Below are positions 28,784 through 37,509 of a stretch of DNA of 64,000 nucleotides, in pieces. Position numbers and translations under genes: made by a program. The stretch spans positions 496,001-560,000 of the forward strand of contig NZ_SPQZ01000002.1 of the NCBI RefSeq assembly GCF_004570845.1. The letters run 5' to 3'. Every line of letters begins with the position of its first letter. Position 1 is the stretch's first letter. The DNA is from Orlajensenia leifsoniae. Its GTDB lineage: Bacteria > Actinomycetota > Actinomycetes > Actinomycetales > Microbacteriaceae. The notes beneath the pieces are model-generated. The model was not told the DNA's origin, ran no database searches, and saw only the letters and a list, made by a program, of their open reading frames with translations.

Positions 28784-29047
28784 ATGACTCTCCCCGACCG
28801 CGATCTCGAGGAACGCATCACGACGATGCTGGACGCGCGCGCGGCGTCGGCGACGATCTGTCCGTCGGATGTCGCACGCGCCGTGTCCTCTGAAGAATCC
28901 GAGTGGCGCGCCCTCATGGATCCCGTCAGACGTGCCGCCCGCCGGCTGGTCGCCGCAGGTGAGGTCGAGATCACCCAGGGCGGGCAGGTCGTCGACCCGT
29001 CGACGGCGAAGGGACCGATCCGGATCCGGCGGCGCCGGCAGGGCTGA
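28784..29047 (+). CDS. DUF3253 small protein
   Basis: An 87-residue protein matching the DUF3253 pattern: ICPSDVARAV near residue 25, then a central helix with WRALMDPVRRAARRL, then EVEITQGGQVVDP and KGPIRIRRR at the end. The fold looks like a small winged helix, so nucleic-acid binding is possible but unproven. It is preceded by the AT-rich palindrome. No clear ribosome site is seen before the ATG. Confidence 0.78.
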   Translation: MTLPDRDLEERITTMLDARAASATICPSDVARAVSSEESEWRALMDPVRRAARRLVAAGEVEITQGGQVVDPSTAKGPIRIRRRRQG

Positions 29048-29147
29048 TGCCGTCCGCAGGGAGGTGACGTCGAGCCCGCGCTCCTGACACACTGGCCAGA
29101 CGGGTCGCCATGAGGTGCGCGACCCGACGTGATGAAAGGAAGCGCCG

Positions 29148-29588
29148 ATGCTCGGTCGCAAGGAGTACACCTACGACGAACTGGAGCATGCCCGATCCGA
29201 GGTCGTCGGCCAACTGGCCGCCTACGAGGTGCTCGCGGGCACACTCGATGATCCGGCGGGGCTCGCCGCCCTCGAGGTCTTCTCCCCCGGCTTCTTCACC
29301 ACGATGCTGCTCGCGCTCGACCGCCCCTTCGTGCACCGCCTGCACCTGGTGACGGGCACCGATGGCAACGCCCTCAACGAGGTCGAGATGCTCGTCGACT
29401 CGATCATCAATCACGGCGGCGTGCTGCAGCCGAGCACCGAGCTCACGCTCGACCCCGAGACGAGCGTGACGCGTATCGCCTTCGGTGAGGAGATCCATCT
29501 CACCGTGGATCAGTTCGAGCGCCTGGCAGCGGCGTTCTTCGTCGAGATCGAGAAGAAGTTCATCATCGAAGCCGCTGAGTTCGACTGA
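29148..29588 (+). CDS. Hypothetical acidic protein, 146 residues
   Basis: I do not recognise this family. The protein is acidic, lacks a signal peptide or membrane segment, and contains the stretches YTYDELEHARSEVVGQL, FFTTMLLALDRPFVHRLHLV and VEIEKKFIIEAAEFD. Start ATG is supported by GAAAGGAAG. Codon use matches the neighbours, so recent transfer is not suggested. It is followed after 44 bases by a small membrane-protein gene. Confidence 0.75.
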   Translation: MLGRKEYTYDELEHARSEVVGQLAAYEVLAGTLDDPAGLAALEVFSPGFFTTMLLALDRPFVHRLHLVTGTDGNALNEVEMLVDSIINHGGVLQPSTELTLDPETSVTRIAFGEEIHLTVDQFERLAAAFFVEIEKKFIIEAAEFD

Positions 29589-29632
29589 GGGCAGCGACCG
29601 GTTGCTAGCATCCGAGTACAGAGGGGGTCGTC

Positions 29633-29830
29633 ATGGAACTGGTGCTGTTCCTGGTCATCGGGGTCGGTGCAGTGGTCCTGCTCGGCGCTGTCGTCGCGAT
29701 CCGCGACCGGCGGCGTCGCCGGCTGCCACCGTCCGCCGATGACGTGTCGGCGGGTGACTCCCAGCACAGCGCGGCGCTGGCGGCAGCGCTCACTGCTGCC
29801 GCGTCGAAGAACACAGGCGCGGGTCTCTGA
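29633..29830 (+). CDS. Small single-pass membrane protein, 65 residues
   Basis: An N-terminal hydrophobic helix (about residues 3-23) is followed by a basic cluster (RDRRRRR) and an Ala/Ser-rich tail. The positive-inside rule places the tail in the cytoplasm. The ATG is preceded by GAGGGGG. No family recognised; in the same orientation as the unknown 146-residue protein upstream. Confidence 0.6.
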   Translation: MELVLFLVIGVGAVVLLGAVVAIRDRRRRRLPPSADDVSAGDSQHSAALAAALTAAASKNTGAGL

Positions 29831-29860
29831 CCATCTCTCGCGCAGGCCGGGCGCGCCGAG

Positions 29861-30079
29861 TCAGCCGATGATGAGGGCCGCGATGCCCGCGGCAGCCGAC
29901 GCCGCTGCGATCACCAGTGCCGAGCTGATGAGCACCACGTGCACCGTGAAGAACCTCGTGCGCCGGCCCTCTGCGTCACGCGCCCGCGGATCGGCGACGA
30001 TCCGGCGCAGGAACGCGGGCCAGACGACGACGTTGAAGACGGCGTTGACGAGCAGCAGTACGGCGAGCAGAGTGTTCAT
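29861..30079 (-). CDS. SCO4848-family small membrane protein
   Basis: A 72-residue protein with two transmembrane helices. The segment WPAFLRRIVADPRARD after helix 1 and FFTVHVVLISSALVIA in helix 2 resemble the actinobacterial SCO4848 family of unknown function. The frame remains open upstream for a long way, but the conserved family N-terminus begins at the ATG at 30079. It is convergent with the 65-residue protein gene and divergent from the SDR gene. Confidence 0.75.
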   Translation of the reverse strand: MNTLLAVLLLVNAVFNVVVWPAFLRRIVADPRARDAEGRRTRFFTVHVVLISSALVIAAASAAAGIAALIIG

Positions 30080-30133
30080 CCGGGCCAGCCTAACCGCGCG
30101 ATCCGGGTGCTGAGACAGTCCTAGGGTGGAGGA

Positions 30134-30901
30134 ATGAGCACCGAGAACGAGACCCGTCGCCCCGTCACCATCATCACGGGCGGGGGTCGCGGCATCGGCC
30201 GAGCCATCTCCGAACGCCTGGTCGCCGCCGGTCACGATCTGGCCATCACCTACCGGGAACGGGGCGCGGATGCCGAGGCCGTCGCCGAGTCCCTGCGTGC
30301 TGCCGGTGCCGACGTGCTGGTGCTCCCCTGCGATCTCGGCGACGCCGAGCAGGCTGCATCCGTGATTCCCGCAGTGCTCGAGCACTTCGGCTCCTTCACC
30401 GGCCTCGTGAACAACGCCGGCATCACCGGGCGCATCGGCGGATTCCTCGAACTCGACCCCGAGGAGTCTCGTGGGGTCTTCGCCGTGAACGACCTGGCGC
30501 CGATCATCATGTCGCAGCAGGCCATCGCCCACATGGCGGTCAATCGTGGCGGCGCTGGTGGTGCGATCGTGAACATCTCCTCCGGGGCCGCCACGACGGG
30601 CGCACCGGAGACCTACATCCCCTACGCGATGAGCAAGGCCGCCCTCGACGCCATGACCCTCGGCCTGGCCAAGGAGTTCGGACCCTACGGTGTGCGCATC
30701 AACACCGTCTCCCCCGGCACCACGCACACCGAGATCCACGCGAGCGCAGGCCGACCGAACGCGCCCGCCGAGCGCGCCCCGCGCATTCCCATGCGTCGGG
30801 CCGGCGAGCCCGACGAGGTCGCCGGCGCCGTCGCCTTCCTGCTCGGACCTGACGCGTCGTACATCTCGGGCGCGAACATCCGCGTCGCGGGCGGCAACTG
30901 A
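30134..30901 (+). CDS. Short-chain dehydrogenase/reductase (3-ketoacyl reductase-like)
   Basis: A 255-residue classical SDR with TGGGRGIG, NNAG, a Ser in NISSGAA and an intact YAMSK active site. PSEUDO-substrate clues are lacking; the C-terminal AGEPDEVAGAVAFLLGPDA and SGANIRVAGG are typical of FabG-like or sugar/alcohol dehydrogenases that use NAD(P)H. TAGGGT (30122-30127) is six bases before the ATG, and GGAGG also lies just upstream, so either leaderless or SD-led initiation is possible. It contrasts with the atypical SDR at 18726-19493. Confidence 0.85.
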   Translation: MSTENETRRPVTIITGGGRGIGRAISERLVAAGHDLAITYRERGADAEAVAESLRAAGADVLVLPCDLGDAEQAASVIPAVLEHFGSFTGLVNNAGITGRIGGFLELDPEESRGVFAVNDLAPIIMSQQAIAHMAVNRGGAGGAIVNISSGAATTGAPETYIPYAMSKAALDAMTLGLAKEFGPYGVRINTVSPGTTHTEIHASAGRPNAPAERAPRIPMRRAGEPDEVAGAVAFLLGPDASYISGANIRVAGGN

Positions 30902-30961
30902 CTCGCGGGGTCGAGTGGGGCCCGACGGCTCAGCAGCTCAGCGGCTCGATGAATGAGCGGC

Positions 30962-31279
30962 TCAGTGCCGGCGGGCGACCTTCTCCCGGCGCTCGGCCGA
31001 CGCGGGCATCCCGAACTCGTCCAACGGCTCGTTGTCGGGCTTCAGGGGCAGCCTCTCCCCCGTCGGGCACTCGACGACGGTGTTCAACGTCGACCGTTCG
31101 ATCTGATGCTCTGCCATCACGTGACCGCAGATCGGGCACTCGGACTGGGCCGCAGGTCTCTCGGCATCCCCGTATGCAACCGGTGCGCTCTCTCCGAAGG
31201 CCGGTGACAGCTTGCTGTCGACCCACTCGAAGAAATGCGCGTAGCCGTTCTCCTTGCGTCGTGCGTCTTCCTTGACCAT
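30962..31279 (-). CDS. Hypothetical protein with zinc-ribbon-like cysteines
   Basis: A 105-residue soluble protein of unrecognised family. ECPICGHVMAEHQ and VVECPTGE give three Cys and nearby His residues that could bind a metal. The ATG at 31279 is chosen because TACCAT lies seven bases upstream (leaderless pattern); an ATG nine bases further out overlaps that hexamer. The gene ends near the SDR stop (convergent) and reads away from dhaM with a 54-base gap. Confidence 0.65.
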   Translation of the reverse strand: MVKEDARRKENGYAHFFEWVDSKLSPAFGESAPVAYGDAERPAAQSECPICGHVMAEHQIERSTLNTVVECPTGERLPLKPDNEPLDEFGMPASAERREKVARRH

Positions 31280-31333
31280 GGCGATCATGGTACCCCCGTC
31301 CGAGGGGTTGCTGACTGGGCGGATTCGGCGGCC

Positions 31334-32044
31334 TCAGGCCTCGCCGAAGCCCGAGGCCACGAGATCTGCCACACCGTCGACCGCCGAGCGGCCGTCTACC
31401 GTGTCAGGTGCGGAGATCGAGACCGTGGCGCCCTGGGTGAGCCCGAGAGACATGATGCCGAGGAGGCTCCGCGCGTTGGTGCCGTTGACGGTGATCGCGC
31501 TGTCGAAGGTCGCGGCGAGCTTGACGAGCTCGGCGGCCGGCCTGGCATGCAGGCCGTCCTTGTTCACGAGTTCGAGCGTTCGGGTGTAGTCGCCTCCGTC
31601 GAGGTCCGCGGTCGGTGCCTCAGTCGAGTCCGATGCTCCGGATGCCGCCCCGCCGTTCGCGCTCGCAGCGGCCGCCAGCACGGCAGCCAGGTCTCCCCCG
31701 GTCTGCGCAGCCACCGCCGCCGCGACAGCGCCCTCGACGATGGGGGCGTCCGCGATGCCGACCCGGCTGCGCGCGTCGTCGTCGAGGAAGTCGAGCGCGG
31801 TCTCCGCGGTGAGGATCGCCGAGCCGAGGTCGCACAGGATCACCGCGCCGACGCCGGCGTCAGCCTGACCGATCGCAGCGGAGATGAGTTCGAAGCTGGT
31901 GCCGATCCGGCCGTCGTCGGTTCCGCCGGCTGCCACGATGACGGTGTCCGGCGCCATCTGCCCGGCGAGGTCGACGACGCCCTCGGCGATCTTCGCGCTG
32001 TGCGACACGATCACGAGCCCGACGAGCGGAGCGGTCTCCCCCAC
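31334..32044 (-). CDS. dhaM: PTS-dependent dihydroxyacetone kinase phosphoryl carrier DhaM (EIIA-HPr)
   Basis: A 236-residue two-domain phosphocarrier. Residues 1-125 are the mannose-EIIA-like DhaM domain with the active His in LVIVSHSAKIAEGV. A linker rich in Ala/Ser/Gly is followed by an HPr domain (about 155-236) with the phosphorylated His in NKDGLHARPAAELV and SLLGIMSLG. It passes phosphate from enzyme I to ADP bound in DhaL. The enzyme I-like domain of the E. coli protein is absent. The GTG at 32044 lies right behind the DhaL stop. It is the third gene of the dhaKLM operon. Confidence 0.92.
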   Translation of the reverse strand: MGETAPLVGLVIVSHSAKIAEGVVDLAGQMAPDTVIVAAGGTDDGRIGTSFELISAAIGQADAGVGAVILCDLGSAILTAETALDFLDDDARSRVGIADAPIVEGAVAAAVAAQTGGDLAAVLAAAASANGGAASGASDSTEAPTADLDGGDYTRTLELVNKDGLHARPAAELVKLAATFDSAITVNGTNARSLLGIMSLGLTQGATVSISAPDTVDGRSAVDGVADLVASGFGEA

Positions 32045-32045
32045 G

Positions 32046-32684
32046 TCAGGCCGCCTGTGCGGCATCGGCTGCGGCCTGCAGCAGGTAGGCGGTCGACTGG
32101 GCGCCCGGGTCACGGTGTCCGATCGCCCGTTCGCCGAGGTAGCTCGCGCGCCCCTTGTGCGCCACCAACGGCTCCGTGGCGACAGCGCCGGCCGCTGCGG
32201 CTTCGGCTGCGGCAGCGAGGATCTCGGCCTCGGAGGCTCCGGATGCCTCGGCTGCGACGGCGGCATCGACGGCCGGCGTCCACGCGTCGATCATCGTCTT
32301 GTCTCCGACCTCAGCCTTTCCCCGGAGCACGATGCCATCGCGCGCAGCCGTCAGCAGGGCGACGACGGCGGCCCCGTCGAGCTCCGGAGCTGAGCCGACG
32401 GCGATCGCCGCCTTCAGGTAGGCGGTGCCGAACAACGGGCCGGCCGCTCCCCCGACGGTGGAGATCAATGTCGTGGCAACGAGCTTGAGGGCATCCCCGG
32501 GTGTCGCGTCGTCATCCAGCATGGCGAGCTTCGGCACCACGGCCTGGAAGCCGCGGTCCATGTTCTCTCCGTGGTCGCCATCGCCGATGGCGCGATCGAG
32601 CGTGATGAGCTCGACGCGCTTGTCGGCTATGACGGCGCCTGAGCGGCGGATCCAGTCGAGTGTCCAGCTGAGGCCCAGCGCCAT
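32046..32684 (-). CDS. dhaL: Dihydroxyacetone kinase ADP-binding subunit DhaL
   Basis: A 212-residue subunit that holds ADP permanently and phosphorylates dihydroxyacetone on DhaK. The Mg-binding motif DRAIGDGDHGENMDRGF is at residues 30-46, followed by GGAAGPLFGTAYL near residue 77. It is 10 bases from the dhaK stop and one base from dhaM. Confidence 0.95.
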   Translation of the reverse strand: MALGLSWTLDWIRRSGAVIADKRVELITLDRAIGDGDHGENMDRGFQAVVPKLAMLDDDATPGDALKLVATTLISTVGGAAGPLFGTAYLKAAIAVGSAPELDGAAVVALLTAARDGIVLRGKAEVGDKTMIDAWTPAVDAAVAAEASGASEAEILAAAAEAAAAGAVATEPLVAHKGRASYLGERAIGHRDPGAQSTAYLLQAAADAAQAA

Positions 32685-32694
32685 CGCGTGTCTC

Positions 32695-33696
32695 CTATCG
32701 GCCCCAGCGAAGCGCAGCTGTCTGCACGGGGGCGTCCCACAGTTCGGTCAGTTCGTCGTCGAGCTTCAGCACCGACAGCGAGAAGCCCTGCATCTCGAGT
32801 GCCGTCGTGTAGTTGCCCACCAGCGATCGTGTCACCTCGATGCCCTGCGCCGCCAGAACCTCGGCAGCGTGGCGGTAGACGATGAAGAGCTCCACGAGCG
32901 GTGTACCGCCCATGCCGTTGACGAGCAGCAGCACCTTGTCGCCGGACGCGAACGGGATGTCCTCGACGATCGGCCCGAGGATCCTCTCGACGATCGCATC
33001 GGCGGGTTCCAGCTTGATCCGCTCGCGACCGGGCTCGCCATGGATGCCGATGCCGATCTCGATCTCGTCCTCGGCCAGCGTGAAGCTGGGCTCACCGGCG
33101 TGCGGCACGATGCAGGGGCTCAGGGCCACGCCCATGGAGCGCACCTGGGCGTTGACCTTCTCGGCGATGGCCGTGACGGCGTCGAGGTCGTCTCCGCGCT
33201 GTGCCGCTGCTCCCGCGATCTTCTCGACGAGCACGGTGCCGGCGACCCCGCGTCGTCCTGCCGTGTAGAGGGAATCCTTGACGGCCACATCGTCGTTGGT
33301 CACCACGGCACGCACCTCGATGCCCTCGGCGGCGGCGAGATCGGCCGCCGTCTCGAAGTTCAGTACGTCGCCCGTGTAGTTCTTGACGATGTGGAGCACC
33401 CCGGCTCCCCCGTCGACGGCCTGGGTCGCCGCGAGGATCGGGTCCGGCGTCGGAGAGGTGAACACGGCACCGGGTACGGCGCCGTCGAGCATTCCGTAGC
33501 CGACGAAGCCCGCGTGCAGGGGTTCGTGTCCGCTGCCGCCGCCGCTGATGATCGCGACCTTGCCGGCCGTCGGCGCGTCCGCCCTGACCACGTAGTTGGG
33601 GTCGTACTCCGCGCGCACGAGATCGCTGTGCGCTGCAGCGAATCCGGCGAGGGACTCGTTGACGACGTTCTTCGGATCGTTGATGAGCTTCTTCAC
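32695..33696 (-). CDS. dhaK: Dihydroxyacetone kinase subunit DhaK
   Basis: A 333-residue subunit that binds dihydroxyacetone covalently through a His. [15 protein letters not shown] near residue 50 and GIGIHGEPG near 220 (the hemiaminal-forming His) are present. GTG at 33696 starts the family N-terminus ([13 protein letters not shown]) and has AAGGAA upstream; the open frame before it is non-coding. First gene of dhaKLM, divergent from glpF with a shared 210-base control region. Confidence 0.95.
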   Translation of the reverse strand: MKKLINDPKNVVNESLAGFAAAHSDLVRAEYDPNYVVRADAPTAGKVAIISGGGSGHEPLHAGFVGYGMLDGAVPGAVFTSPTPDPILAATQAVDGGAGVLHIVKNYTGDVLNFETAADLAAAEGIEVRAVVTNDDVAVKDSLYTAGRRGVAGTVLVEKIAGAAAQRGDDLDAVTAIAEKVNAQVRSMGVALSPCIVPHAGEPSFTLAEDEIEIGIGIHGEPGRERIKLEPADAIVERILGPIVEDIPFASGDKVLLLVNGMGGTPLVELFIVYRHAAEVLAAQGIEVTRSLVGNYTTALEMQGFSLSVLKLDDELTELWDAPVQTAALRWGR

Positions 33697-33818
33697 GAAA
33701 TTCCTTCCGAGAGGCGCCTGCCGCACTGCACGTTTGTGCGCATCGACTCTGACGCACGGGTATCCCCTGCTCAACTTAGCCCTGCGAGGGCTGGACGGGT
33801 AAGGGGCTGGTGAACAAA

Positions 33819-33886
33819 TGCGCGCGCGTCATTCCCCCGGAAGAGGTACGGCAATAGGGTGATGTCGAGCGCGCAAAGATGCGCGC
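33819..33886. promoter_or_regulatory. Candidate glpF promoter and operator repeats
   Basis: TAGGGT at 33855-33860 is a likely -10 for glpF. Just downstream, GCGCGCA-AAGA-TGCGCGC (33869-33886) is a 7-4-7 inverted repeat over the expected transcription start. A further TGCGCGC half-site occurs at 33819-33825. The arrangement suggests a repressor site shared by glpFK and possibly dhaKLM; the regulator is not in the window. Confidence 0.4.
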
Positions 33887-33906
33887 CAGACGAAGGAAGG
33901 TCACAA

Positions 33907-34668
33907 GTGGACAATCTCGGTGTCGTATTTCTCTCGGAGGTCGTCGGAACGGCGATGCTGGTTCTCCTCGGTTGCGGCGTCGTCGCAAACGTCGCCCTCA
34001 TCAAGAACAAGGGCTTCAACGGCGGCTTCCTCATGGTCAACATCGGATGGGGCTTCGCGGTCTTCTCCGGAGTGATCGTCGCGTACAACTCCGGTGCGCA
34101 CCTGAACCCGGCCGTCACGCTCGGGCTCGTCGCCAACGGCGCGACGGAGTTCGGATCAGGAGTTCCGGTCAATCCCGTCTCCGTCATCACCTACATCGCT
34201 GCGGAGTTCCTCGGCGCCATCATCGGTGCCGCCATCGTCTGGCTGGCGTACAAGCAGCACTTCGACGAGGAGCCCGATCCCGGGAACAAGCTCGGAGTGT
34301 TCTCCACCGGTCCCGCCATCCGCAGCTACGGCTGGAACCTCGTCACCGAGATCATCGGCACGTTCGTTCTCGTCTTCGTCGTCATCGCCTTCGGTGGCGG
34401 TCGACAGGGTGAAGGCGGCCTTGCGGCCCTCGGCGCGCTTCCCGTGGCGATCCTCGTGATCGCGATCGGCGCCTCGCTCGGTGGCCCGACGGGCTACGCG
34501 ATCAACCCTGCCCGTGACCTCGGCCCGCGCATCGTGCACTTCCTGCTTCCGATCAAGGGCAAGGGTGGCAGCGACTGGTCGTACTCGTGGGTTCCGGTCG
34601 TGGGACCGGTCATCGGCGGTCTGCTCGCCGGATGGTCGGCGCTGTTCCTGCTCCCCATCCTCACTTGA
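33907..34668 (+). CDS. glpF: Glycerol facilitator (aquaglyceroporin)
   Basis: A 253-residue MIP-family channel with six membrane helices and two half-helices. Both NPA motifs are present, as HLNPAVTLG (around residue 62) and INPARDLGPR (around residue 200). The Asp after the second NPAR favours glycerol over water. GTG at 33907 follows a strong GAAGGAAGG ribosome site. It is upstream of glpK and divergent from dhaKLM, consistent with glycerol uptake. Confidence 0.94.
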   Translation: MDNLGVVFLSEVVGTAMLVLLGCGVVANVALIKNKGFNGGFLMVNIGWGFAVFSGVIVAYNSGAHLNPAVTLGLVANGATEFGSGVPVNPVSVITYIAAEFLGAIIGAAIVWLAYKQHFDEEPDPGNKLGVFSTGPAIRSYGWNLVTEIIGTFVLVFVVIAFGGGRQGEGGLAALGALPVAILVIAIGASLGGPTGYAINPARDLGPRIVHFLLPIKGKGGSDWSYSWVPVVGPVIGGLLAGWSALFLLPILT

Positions 34669-34674
34669 CGTGTC

Positions 34675-34709
34675 GTGCGGTGGGCGGCCTCCGCGGCCGT
34701 CCGCCGCAC
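34675..34709 (+). terminator. Hairpin between glpF and glpK (terminator or attenuator)
   Basis: GTGCGGTGGGCGGCC (34675-34689) pairs with 34695-34709 through 15 pairs including G-T wobbles, with a 5-base loop. It starts right after the glpF stop and could limit read-through or protect the glpF end, adjusting glpK relative to glpF. Confidence 0.5.
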
Positions 34710-34760
34710 GCATGCAGTTCGCACGTCGATCCAGCACTATCAGAATGAAAGAGGTACACC

Positions 34761-36281
34761 ATGGCTGACTACGTCATCGCCATCGATCAGGGAACCACGA
34801 GTTCCCGAGCCATCGTCTTCGACAAGTCGGGATCCATCGTCTCGACCGGACAGCTCGAGCACGAGCAGATCTTCCCCAAGGCGGGCTGGGTCGAGCACGA
34901 CCCCAAGGAGATCTGGAACAACGTCCGTGAGGTCATCGGCCAGGCGCTCAGCAAGGCGAATCTGACCCGTCACGACATCGCCTCCATCGGCATCACGAAC
35001 CAGCGCGAGACCGCTGTCGTCTGGGACAAGAACACGGGCGAGCCGGTCTACAACGCCATCGTCTGGCAGGACACGCGTACGCAGGCGATCGTCGACCGGC
35101 TCGCCAAGGACGGCGGAGTCGAGCGCTTCAAGCAGAAGGTCGGACTCCCCCTCGCGACCTACTTCTCCGGCACCAAGATCGTCTGGATCCTCGAGAACGT
35201 CGACGGAGCCCGCGAGAAGGCCGAGGCAGGCGACCTGCTGTTTGGAACGACGGACTGCTGGGTGCTCTGGAACCTCACGGGTGGAACCGACGGCGGCGTT
35301 CACGCGACCGACGTCACGAACGCCAGCCGCACGCTCTTCATGGACCTGGAGACTCTCGCCTGGGACGAGGACATCCTCGCCGCCTTCGACGTCCCGAAGT
35401 CGATGCTGCCGAAGATCCTGCCCTCGTCCGGCGTGTTCGGTGAGGCCGACTCGCACAGCCTGCTGCGCGAGACGCCCATCGCCGGCATCCTCGGTGACCA
35501 GCAGGCGGCCACCTTCGGGCAGGCCGCCTTCGACACCGGCGAGTCGAAGAACACCTATGGAACAGGCAACTTCCTGATCTTCAACACCGGTGAGGAGATC
35601 GTGCACTCCAAGAACGGACTGCTCACGACTCTCGGGTACCAGATCGGCGACAACAAGCCGCACTACGCGCTCGAGGGATCGATCGCCGTGACCGGCTCGC
35701 TCGTGCAGTGGCTGCGCGACAACCTCGGCATCATCTCGAGTGCACCCGAGATCGAGGACCTCGCGAAGACCGTCGACGACAACGGCGGCGCCTACTTCGT
35801 TCCGGCGTTCTCCGGCCTGTTCGCCCCGTACTGGCGTTCGGACGCCCGCGGAGCCCTCGTGGGCCTCACCCGCTATGTCAATAAGGGCCACATCGCGCGC
35901 GCTGCTCTGGAGGCCACGGCCTTCCAGACGCGCGAGGTGCTCGAGGCCGTCAACGCCGATGCCGGTGTCGACCTGGTGGAGCTCAAGGTCGACGGCGGCA
36001 TGATCGCCAACAACACCCTGATGCAGTTCCAGGCCGACATCCTCGGGGTGCCCGTCGTGCGTCCCGTCGTCGCCGAGACGACGGCGCTCGGCGCCGCGTA
36101 CGCCGCCGGCCTCGCCGTCGGGTTCTGGAGCGACCTCGACGACCTGCGCAAGAACTGGCAGGAGGACAGCCGCTGGGAGCCCAAGATGGACGACGCCGAG
36201 CGCGACCGTCAGATCCGCCTCTGGAAGAAGGCCGTCACGAAGACCTTCGACTGGGTCGACGAGGACGTCGAGCAGGGCTAG
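34761..36281 (+). CDS. glpK: Glycerol kinase
   Basis: A 506-residue FGGY-family kinase that makes sn-glycerol 3-phosphate. The N-terminal phosphate-binding motif [11 protein letters not shown] is at residues 6-16, [10 protein letters not shown] at about 46, and the second family signature [20 protein letters not shown] near residue 372. ATG start with AAAGAGG. It acts with GlpF; the product may feed lipid synthesis or glycolysis through a glycerol-3-phosphate dehydrogenase that is not in this window. Confidence 0.97.
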   Translation: MADYVIAIDQGTTSSRAIVFDKSGSIVSTGQLEHEQIFPKAGWVEHDPKEIWNNVREVIGQALSKANLTRHDIASIGITNQRETAVVWDKNTGEPVYNAIVWQDTRTQAIVDRLAKDGGVERFKQKVGLPLATYFSGTKIVWILENVDGAREKAEAGDLLFGTTDCWVLWNLTGGTDGGVHATDVTNASRTLFMDLETLAWDEDILAAFDVPKSMLPKILPSSGVFGEADSHSLLRETPIAGILGDQQAATFGQAAFDTGESKNTYGTGNFLIFNTGEEIVHSKNGLLTTLGYQIGDNKPHYALEGSIAVTGSLVQWLRDNLGIISSAPEIEDLAKTVDDNGGAYFVPAFSGLFAPYWRSDARGALVGLTRYVNKGHIARAALEATAFQTREVLEAVNADAGVDLVELKVDGGMIANNTLMQFQADILGVPVVRPVVAETTALGAAYAAGLAVGFWSDLDDLRKNWQEDSRWEPKMDDAERDRQIRLWKKAVTKTFDWVDEDVEQG

Positions 36282-36297
36282 CCCTCAAGCGAGACCA

Positions 36298-36334
36298 GAT
36301 CGAGGCGTTCCGTCAGCGACGGGACGCCTCGATC
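36298..36334. terminator. Bidirectional terminator between glpK and trpD
   Basis: A 17-bp stem (36298-36314 with 36318-36334, one G-T wobble) with a 3-base loop contains the trpD stop codon itself. It serves the convergent glpK and trpD genes. Confidence 0.75.
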
Positions 36335-37365
36335 CATTCCTCGAGCTTCGCGGCCGCGGCTCCGCTGTCGATCGTCTCTGCGGCGATCGCCATCTTCGCG
36401 GCGAACCGCTCCAGGATGCTGGTCTGCACGAGGGCCGCGTTGTTGGCCAGGTCGTAGGCGACCAGGCCAGCGGCGGCGTTGAGGAGGACGATGTCGCGCA
36501 CGGGGCCGGACTCCCCCGCGAGCAGGGAACGGACGACGCGCGCATTGTGCGCTGCATCCCCGCCCACCAGGTCGGCCATCTTCGCGCGGGGCAGACCGAG
36601 GTCGCGCGGGTCGATGTCGTGCTCTGTCACCAGACCGCGGGACACCTCCCACACGTGACTGTGCCCCGTCGTGGTCAGTTCATCGAGGCCGTCGTCGCCC
36701 CGGAACACCAGGGCCGTGGCACCACGGGTCTGGTAGACGCCGACGAACAGCGGCACCCGCTCGAGGCTGGCGACCCCGACGGCGTTCGCCTCAGCACGCG
36801 CAGGATTGCACAGCGGGCCGAGGTAGTTGAAGACGGTCGGGATGCCGAGGCCTGCGCGCACGGGTCCCGCGTGGCGGAAGCCCGGGTGGAAGGCCGACGC
36901 GAAAGCGAAGGTGATGCCGGTCTCGGCCAGGATCGCGGCCACACGCTCGGCCGGCAGAGTGAGGTCGAGCCCGAGGGCGGCCAGCACGTCCGAGGAACCC
37001 GACGCGCTGCTCGCCGCCCTGTTTCCGTGCTTGACCACGGGAACGCCGGATGCCGCGGCGATGATCGCCGACATCGTCGAGACGTTGACCGTGCCGAAGC
37101 GGTCTCCCCCGGTTCCGACGATGTCGAGGGCCATGGACGGCACCGGCAATGACACGGCGTTGTCGAGGATGGCGTCGCGGAATCCGACGATCTCATCGAC
37201 GGTCTCGCCCTTGGCCGCCAGGGCGACGAGGAAGCCGGCGATCTGAGCATCCGTCGCCTCTCCGGTCATGATCTCCTGCATGCACCAGGAGGCATCGGAG
37301 ACGCTGAGGTCCTCTCCACGGAGGAGGGAGGCGAGAACGTTCGGCCACGTCTGGGATTCGAGCAT
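36313..37365 (-). CDS. trpD: Anthranilate phosphoribosyltransferase
   Basis: A 350-residue TrpD that transfers a phosphoribosyl group to anthranilate in tryptophan synthesis. Motifs [14 protein letters not shown] and [13 protein letters not shown] (PRPP and anthranilate sites) and the N-terminal [17 protein letters not shown] are seen. The ATG at 37365 is preceded at seven bases by TAGGGT (leaderless); a GTG nine bases upstream overlaps that hexamer. Adjacent to ctaE, the same order as Rv2192c-Rv2193. No other trp gene is nearby. Confidence 0.94.
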   Translation of the reverse strand: MLESQTWPNVLASLLRGEDLSVSDASWCMQEIMTGEATDAQIAGFLVALAAKGETVDEIVGFRDAILDNAVSLPVPSMALDIVGTGGDRFGTVNVSTMSAIIAAASGVPVVKHGNRAASSASGSSDVLAALGLDLTLPAERVAAILAETGITFAFASAFHPGFRHAGPVRAGLGIPTVFNYLGPLCNPARAEANAVGVASLERVPLFVGVYQTRGATALVFRGDDGLDELTTTGHSHVWEVSRGLVTEHDIDPRDLGLPRAKMADLVGGDAAHNARVVRSLLAGESGPVRDIVLLNAAAGLVAYDLANNAALVQTSILERFAAKMAIAAETIDSGAAAAKLEEWIEASRR

Positions 37366-37425
37366 GGAATCCACCCTATGGCTCCCAGCCTTTCACCGCG
37401 GATTCTCAGGTCTTCCCCGGGTTCC

Positions 37426-37444
37426 TTAGGCTGTCCTAACCTCG
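37426..37444. promoter_or_regulatory. DtxR/IdeR-like box between trpD and ctaE
   Basis: TTAGGCTGTCCTAACCTCG matches the DtxR/IdeR consensus TTAGGTTAGSCTAACCTAA at 14 of 19 positions by eye. It lies about 65 bases upstream of the ctaE start, in the 144-base divergent gap. Iron-dependent control of the heme-rich respiratory operon would make sense, but the match is partial. Confidence 0.35.
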
Positions 37445-37509
37445 ATATCCACGCGACTGACCCCGCCGAATGGGCAAAACCCCCTCCGGATTCGGCCATA
37501 ATGGAAAGC

